From: Thermanaerothrix solaris
Lineage (GTDB): Bacteria; Chloroflexota; Anaerolineae; Anaerolineales; Anaerolineaceae
Direction of reading: 5' to 3'
DNA: 64,000 nt
Assembly (NCBI RefSeq): GCF_032334255.1
Contig: NZ_JAUHMF010000002.1
Location: 248,001 to 312,000 of the forward strand
Part shown: one piece after another, positions 60,867 through 64,000 of the stretch
How positions within the stretch are numbered: position 1 is the stretch's first letter
Layout of the letters: each line of letters starts with the position of its first letter
The notes under the pieces: generated by a model
The model's database searches: none
Told to the model about the DNA's origin: nothing
What the model saw: only the letters and a program-made list of their open reading frames with translations
Program-made: the position numbers and the translations under genes

Positions 60867-61934
60867 CTAACCACTGAACCTAATCGTCAGGATGTCGCCG
60901 TCCTGCACCACGTACTCCTTGCCTTCCAGGCGCAGTTTCCCCTTGGCCCGCGCTTCGCTCATGCCTCCCAGGGCCATCAGATCGTCATAACTGATCACTT
61001 CGGCCCGGATGAAACCCTTCTGCATGTCGGTATGGATTTCGCCCGCGGCTTCGGGAGCGGTGGCGCCACGGCGCACCGTCCAGGCGCGCACTTCATCCGG
61101 ACCTACGGTGAAGAACGACTGCAACCCCAGCAACTCATAGGAAAGACGTATGACCTTATTGAGCCCGGGCTCACTCAAGCCATACGCCTGCATGAATTCC
61201 GCTGCCTCCTCCGGGGGCAGCTGAGCCAGGTCCATCTCCAACTTGCCCTGCAGCGCCACCACCTGACTGCGCCGGTGGGGATACGAGACCGTGGGTGGCG
61301 TTTGCCCTTCGGCCAGGTTGAGCACGATCAGCATGGGTTTGCGGGTGAGAAAGCCGAACCCCGCCAGCAGGTGTTCATCCTCGGCGCTGAGGTCAAGGTC
61401 GCGGAGCGGGGTTTCGGCGCTCAGGGCCTGGTGCAGCCGTTCGAAGAGGGCCACCTCGCGTTCCAGGCTGGCCTTATCCCGCGCGCCCTTGCGCCGTTCT
61501 TCGTTCAACCGCTCTAATTTACGCTCCACCGCGATTAGGTCATTGAGAATGAATTCGCTCTCCATGACCGCAATGTCGCGTTGGGGGTCGAGGCTGCCCA
61601 GTGGGTGCGGGATGGCCTCATCCTCAAAACAGCGCACCACCTGGATGAAGCCGTCCATCTGGGTAAGTTGATTGAGTAGCGGCCCGGGCAGTCCCCCCTG
61701 ACTGCGCGTGCCCTCGATGCCGGCAATATCCACGTAGGTCACTTTGGCGTAGATGACCTTTTTGGGGTTGAACATCGCCGCCAGACGATCCACGCGCGGG
61801 TCGGGCACATCCACAACCGCGGTATGCATGGCGACCTTGCCGGCGGAGAGGCCGGTGGGCTGATGCCCGCGGGTGAGGGCGTTAAAAATCGTGGTCTTTC
61901 CGGATTGAGGTAAACCGATGATTCCCAAGCGCAT
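60867..61934 (-). CDS. ychF: Ribosome-associated GTPase/ATPase YchF (Obg family)
   Basis: A 355-aa P-loop NTPase. G1 'GLPQSGKTTIFNALT' (near residue 7), the G3-like 'VDIAGIEGTRSQGGLPGPLL', a helical domain (about 125-190) and the C-terminal TGS domain ('FFTVGPDEVRAWTVRRGATAPEAAGEIHTDMQKGFIRAEVISYDDL'). G4 'VLNLAEG' departs from NKxD, as is typical of YchF, which prefers ATP. It binds ribosomes and affects start-site choice and stress responses. It diverges from the tRNA-Leu gene. Confidence 0.95.
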   Translation of the reverse strand: MRLGIIGLPQSGKTTIFNALTRGHQPTGLSAGKVAMHTAVVDVPDPRVDRLAAMFNPKKVIYAKVTYVDIAGIEGTRSQGGLPGPLLNQLTQMDGFIQVVRCFEDEAIPHPLGSLDPQRDIAVMESEFILNDLIAVERKLERLNEERRKGARDKASLEREVALFERLHQALSAETPLRDLDLSAEDEHLLAGFGFLTRKPMLIVLNLAEGQTPPTVSYPHRRSQVVALQGKLEMDLAQLPPEEAAEFMQAYGLSEPGLNKVIRLSYELLGLQSFFTVGPDEVRAWTVRRGATAPEAAGEIHTDMQKGFIRAEVISYDDLMALGGMSEARAKGKLRLEGKEYVVQDGDILTIRFSG

Positions 61935-61945
61935 GTCAATATCCC

Positions 61946-61974
61946 TTGACCCTGAACCGAGTTCTCATTATACT
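61946..61974 (+). promoter_or_regulatory. Promoter of tRNA-Leu
   Basis: TTGACC (61946-61951), a 17-bp spacer and TATACT (61969-61974). Predicted start is near 61981, about 8 nt before the mature tRNA 5' end. Confidence 0.8.
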
Positions 61975-61988
61975 AAGTAACGATGCAC

Positions 61989-62073
61989 GCCGAAGTGGCG
62001 GAACTGGCAGACGCGCACGACTCAAAATCGTGTCCCGAAAGGGGTGTGGGTTCGACTCCCACCTTCGGCACCA
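61989..62073 (+). tRNA. tRNA-Leu (anticodon CAA)
   Basis: An 85-nt tRNA with acceptor GCCGAAG / CTTCGGC, anticodon stem CACGA/TCGTG with loop CTCAAAA (anticodon CAA, reading UUG), a long class II variable arm (CCC-GAAA-GGG) and T-arm TGGG-TTCGACT-CCCA. The discriminator A and an encoded CCA end the gene. The long variable arm and A73 fit leucine. It is flanked by its own promoter and terminator. Confidence 0.96.
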
Positions 62074-62094
62074 GAGGAATACCCTCATCTGGCT

Positions 62095-62125
62095 GACAGC
62101 GCTGCTTCTGGCGCTGTTTTGTTTT
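62095..62125 (+). terminator. Intrinsic terminator of tRNA-Leu
   Basis: ACAGCGC (62096-62102), an 8-nt loop and GCGCTGT (62111-62117), followed by a T-rich tract TTTGTTTT. Confidence 0.82.
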
Positions 62126-62220
62126 GGCAGGGGGAATTATATCATGGGCAGGAATGGATCGCCGCGGTGGGCGGTTTATGGTAGGATTAGCGGCGAGCCG
62201 GTTCGCGCGAGGTTGAGGAC

Positions 62221-63276
62221 ATGCTTGAGGTAAGGGAGATTTGGAAATCCTACGAGGGCCAGCCCCTGCTGTGCGGGGTCTCGTTCGAGGTGCGACCCGG
62301 TGAAACGGTGTGCCTGCTGGGGCCCTCGGGGAGCGGTAAGAGCACGTTACTGCGCATTATCGCCGGGCTGGAGGTGCCGGAAGCCGGTCAGGTGCTGTGG
62401 CAGGGAGAGGATCTGGCGGCTGTGCCGGTGCATCAGCGCCACTTCGGGTTGATGTTTCAAGATTATGCTCTTTTCCCACACCGCACCGTGGCCGAAAACG
62501 TGGCTTTTGGCCTGCGCATGCAGGGCCTGCCGCGGGATGAAATTGCTCGGCGCGTCGAGGATGCCCTGGCGCGGGTCAACCTGCGGGAGTTTGCCCGCCG
62601 CCGCGTGACGGATCTCTCCGGTGGGGAGCAACAGCGGGTGGCTCTGGCACGTGCCCTGGCACCGCGCCCGCGCTTGCTGATGCTGGATGAGCCCCTCGGA
62701 GCACTCGACCGTGCCTTGCGCGAGCAACTAAGCGAGTTTTTGCGCACACTATTGCACGCAAGCGGCATCCCAACGATTTACGTCACCCATGACCAGGAAG
62801 AAGCCTTTGCCATCGCCGACCGCCTGATTCTGCTCCACCAGGGGCGCGTGGTGCAGGCTGGCCCACCGGATGCCGTCTATGCCCGCCCGGCTACCCCGTG
62901 GGTGGCGCGCTTCCTCGGCCTGACCAATTTGCTCCCGGCGCGGGTGCAAAGCCGGCAGCCTTTACGGCTGGAAACCCCCCTGGGCGTGTTGGACGTGGCC
63001 TCCGATGCCGCCACGTCTTGGCAGGAAGGGCAGAGGGTCACAGCGCTGGTGCGCCCGAACGCCGCGCGCCGGGTTGAACCCGGACAGGCTGGCCCCAACC
63101 ATGTCGAAGGAACGGTGGAGGATGTGGTTTTCCGTGGCGAGGGTTATCGCATGATATTGCGCTGTCGGGATGGCGTACGCCTGAGTTTTACCCTGCCCCA
63201 GCCGGTTCAACCCGGCACGTCTCTAACCCTTAGCCTGGATCCGGATGGCATCCTACCTTTGGAGGCCGAGGCATGA
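62221..63276 (+). CDS. ABC transporter ATP-binding protein (PotA/FbpC-like) with TOBE domain
   Basis: A 351-aa importer ATPase. Walker A 'LLGPSGSGKSTLL' (near residue 38), Q-loop 'MFQDYALFPHRTVAENVAFGL', signature 'LSGGEQQRVALARALAPRPRLLMLDEPLGALD' including Walker B, and the switch His in 'YVTHDQEEAFAIADR'. A TOBE-like domain occupies about 240-350. The family imports polyamines, iron, molybdate, thiamine or sugars; no permease or binding protein is adjacent. It is not obviously the missing ATPase of the xylan importer, though shared use cannot be excluded. The stop overlaps the next start by ATGA. Confidence 0.9.
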   Translation: MLEVREIWKSYEGQPLLCGVSFEVRPGETVCLLGPSGSGKSTLLRIIAGLEVPEAGQVLWQGEDLAAVPVHQRHFGLMFQDYALFPHRTVAENVAFGLRMQGLPRDEIARRVEDALARVNLREFARRRVTDLSGGEQQRVALARALAPRPRLLMLDEPLGALDRALREQLSEFLRTLLHASGIPTIYVTHDQEEAFAIADRLILLHQGRVVQAGPPDAVYARPATPWVARFLGLTNLLPARVQSRQPLRLETPLGVLDVASDAATSWQEGQRVTALVRPNAARRVEPGQAGPNHVEGTVEDVVFRGEGYRMILRCRDGVRLSFTLPQPVQPGTSLTLSLDPDGILPLEAEA

Positions 63277-63773
63277 GCGCCGATGAATGGGTGTGGGTGA
63301 TCAAAAAGGACGTGACCGGACGCGAGATGTGGCGCTACCGCGGGCGGGTGGTCGCGCGTTATCCTTGCGGTGCACTGGTGGAGGCCTTTTTCGACCGCGA
63401 AGAAATGCCTTTTTTCGGCGTTGTTCTGCGCCCGGGAGATCGCTTTCTCGAAGCCTATTTCAGCGACCGCTGGTACAACCTCTTCGAAATCCACGACCGT
63501 GATACCGATGCGCTCAAGGCCTGGTACGCCAACATCACCCGCCCGGCGGAGATCAGCGTTGAGGCCATTGCCTATGTTGACCTGGCGCTGGACCTGCTGG
63601 TTTATCCTGATGGGCAACAGAAGGTGCTGGACGAGGCCGAGTTTGCCGCCTTGCCCCTGACCGTGGATGAGCGCTTGCACGCTCTGGCGGCGCTAGGGGA
63701 GTTGCAGAGCCTTTGGGCTGCACCTGGAGCCCCGTTGCGCTGGCAGGGGTTGCGCGGGTTATTCGCCACCTGA
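63273..63773 (+). CDS. DUF402-domain protein (Ntdp/FomD-like)
   Basis: A 166-aa protein of the DUF402 family. The beta-barrel core 'DRWYNLFEIHDRDTDALKAWYANITRPAEI' carries the conserved Asp/Glu residues that in characterised members bind divalent metal and hydrolyse nucleoside diphosphates or related phosphate esters. 'YVDLALDLLVYPDGQQKVLDEAEF' is the second hallmark. It is coupled to the ABC ATPase gene by ATGA; no functional link is known to me. Confidence 0.9.
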   Translation: MSADEWVWVIKKDVTGREMWRYRGRVVARYPCGALVEAFFDREEMPFFGVVLRPGDRFLEAYFSDRWYNLFEIHDRDTDALKAWYANITRPAEISVEAIAYVDLALDLLVYPDGQQKVLDEAEFAALPLTVDERLHALAALGELQSLWAAPGAPLRWQGLRGLFAT

Positions 63774-63809
63774 AAATTCGGAGATAATACGTATTATTCG
63801 GGAATTGAC

Positions 63810-63839
63810 TTGACGCGCTTTTTCCCCTTATGCTATACT
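63810..63839 (+). promoter_or_regulatory. Strong promoter (extended -10) of the right-edge RNA
   Basis: TTGACG (63810-63815), an 18-bp spacer and TATACT (63834-63839) preceded by TGC, which makes an extended -10. Predicted start is at about 63846. Confidence 0.8.
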
Positions 63840-63845
63840 TTTTTT

Positions 63846-63988
63846 GCCCATCGCCGTATGGGCAGGTTGTGAGGCTGGAGAGGTCATGAGAGACTGGCAA
63901 CCACCGGCTCGTTGCCCGAATAAATGGAGGGTCAGAACCGGGTGGCTGTCGAGAGAGGGCAGTCCAAGGCCTCCCCACGCCGTTTTTT
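63846..63988 (+). ncRNA. Unclassified structured RNA or riboswitch-like leader
   Basis: About 143 nt from a strong promoter to a T6 run (63983-63988), with no ORF or ribosome-binding site. Hairpin 1 is GCCCAT/ATGGGC (63846-63863). Hairpin 2 is GGCAAC (63896-63901) / GTTGCC (63911-63916) with loop CACCGGCTC, and the loop can pair with CCGGGTG (63938-63944) as a pseudoknot or an alternative helix. The outer segments GTGAGGC-TGGA (from 63869) and TCCA-GGCCTC-CCCAC (63963-63978) can close the molecule. I compared it from memory with RNase P, SRP, tmRNA, 6S and common riboswitches (SAM, cobalamin, TPP, ZTP, T-box) and found no convincing match. A downstream gene, if any, lies outside the window. 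Confidence 0.5.
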
Positions 63989-64000
63989 AAACCCCCACAT

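Noticed and set aside
61946..62233. Open frame across the tRNA gene
   Set aside because: It overlaps the tRNA-Leu promoter and gene and has no coding support.
63846..63988. Assignment of the right-edge RNA to SAM, ZTP or T-box classes
   Set aside because: Short phrases (GGCAACC, GACTGGC, GGGTGG) recall these families, but their order and the required partner motifs are absent.

Overview
The window looks like part of a chromosome from an Anaerolineae-like member of the Chloroflexota, with mostly high GC. This is inference from gene content: a class II HMG-CoA reductase / archaeal-type HMG-CoA synthase / thiolase-like / DUF35 mevalonate operon, a heterotrimeric GatCAB amidotransferase, lipoproteins and stalk proteins rich in Pro/Thr, a CUT1 sugar importer with no local ATPase, and a plasma-membrane H+-ATPase. 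No rRNA, phage, transposase or CRISPR array was found.

Layout. 0-3 kb: gatC-gatA-(membrane gene)-gatB on the minus strand; the first 31 codons of gatB are at the left edge. 3-7.6 kb: two surface proteins with Pro/Thr tails, a CBS-pair protein, photolyase and lipoyl synthase. 7.9-20.1 kb: a compact minus-strand xylan/xylose operon (LacI regulator, binding protein, two permeases, GH8, GH10, xylose isomerase, GH3, xylulokinase). It is visibly AT-richer than its flanks and has two matching operators at the regulator promoter. 20.3-26.6 kb: a P5C-dehydrogenase-like enzyme with its own promoter and terminator, a two-subunit CoA-transferase with a D-2-hydroxyacid dehydrogenase and a HAD hydrolase, and a class V aminotransferase. 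26.6-29.4 kb: a methyltransferase-like remnant, a 53-aa membrane protein, a UbiA prenyltransferase and DoxX. 29.7-34.7 kb: two secreted proteins (one apparently starting at ATT) and a berberine-bridge-type flavoprotein that shares a promoter element with doxX. 34.9-41.1 kb: a TetR-controlled efflux system with two ATPases, one double FtsX-type permease and a lipoprotein adaptor.

41.5-45.6 kb: the mevalonate operon; its thiolase-like protein appears to have lost four catalytic positions. 45.7-49.8 kb: H+-ATPase overlapping an MprF-like gene. 49.9-57.6 kb: a thioredoxin-like gene, then a dense minus-strand block (EamA transporter, PlsC, DedA, PrsW, a DsbA-cyclophilin fusion, thymidylate kinase, R3H ATPase). 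57.7-63.8 kb: a GNAT-like protein, MerR regulator, VWA protein, YchF, tRNA-Leu(CAA), an ABC ATPase and a DUF402 protein. The right edge holds a strong promoter driving an unclassified structured RNA that ends in a T-run at 63988.

Regulatory signals are clear. Near-consensus sigma-70-type promoters occur repeatedly, and several place the start codon within about 10 nt of the -10 box, which suggests frequent leaderless mRNAs. Genes are densely packed with many ATGA stop/start overlaps.
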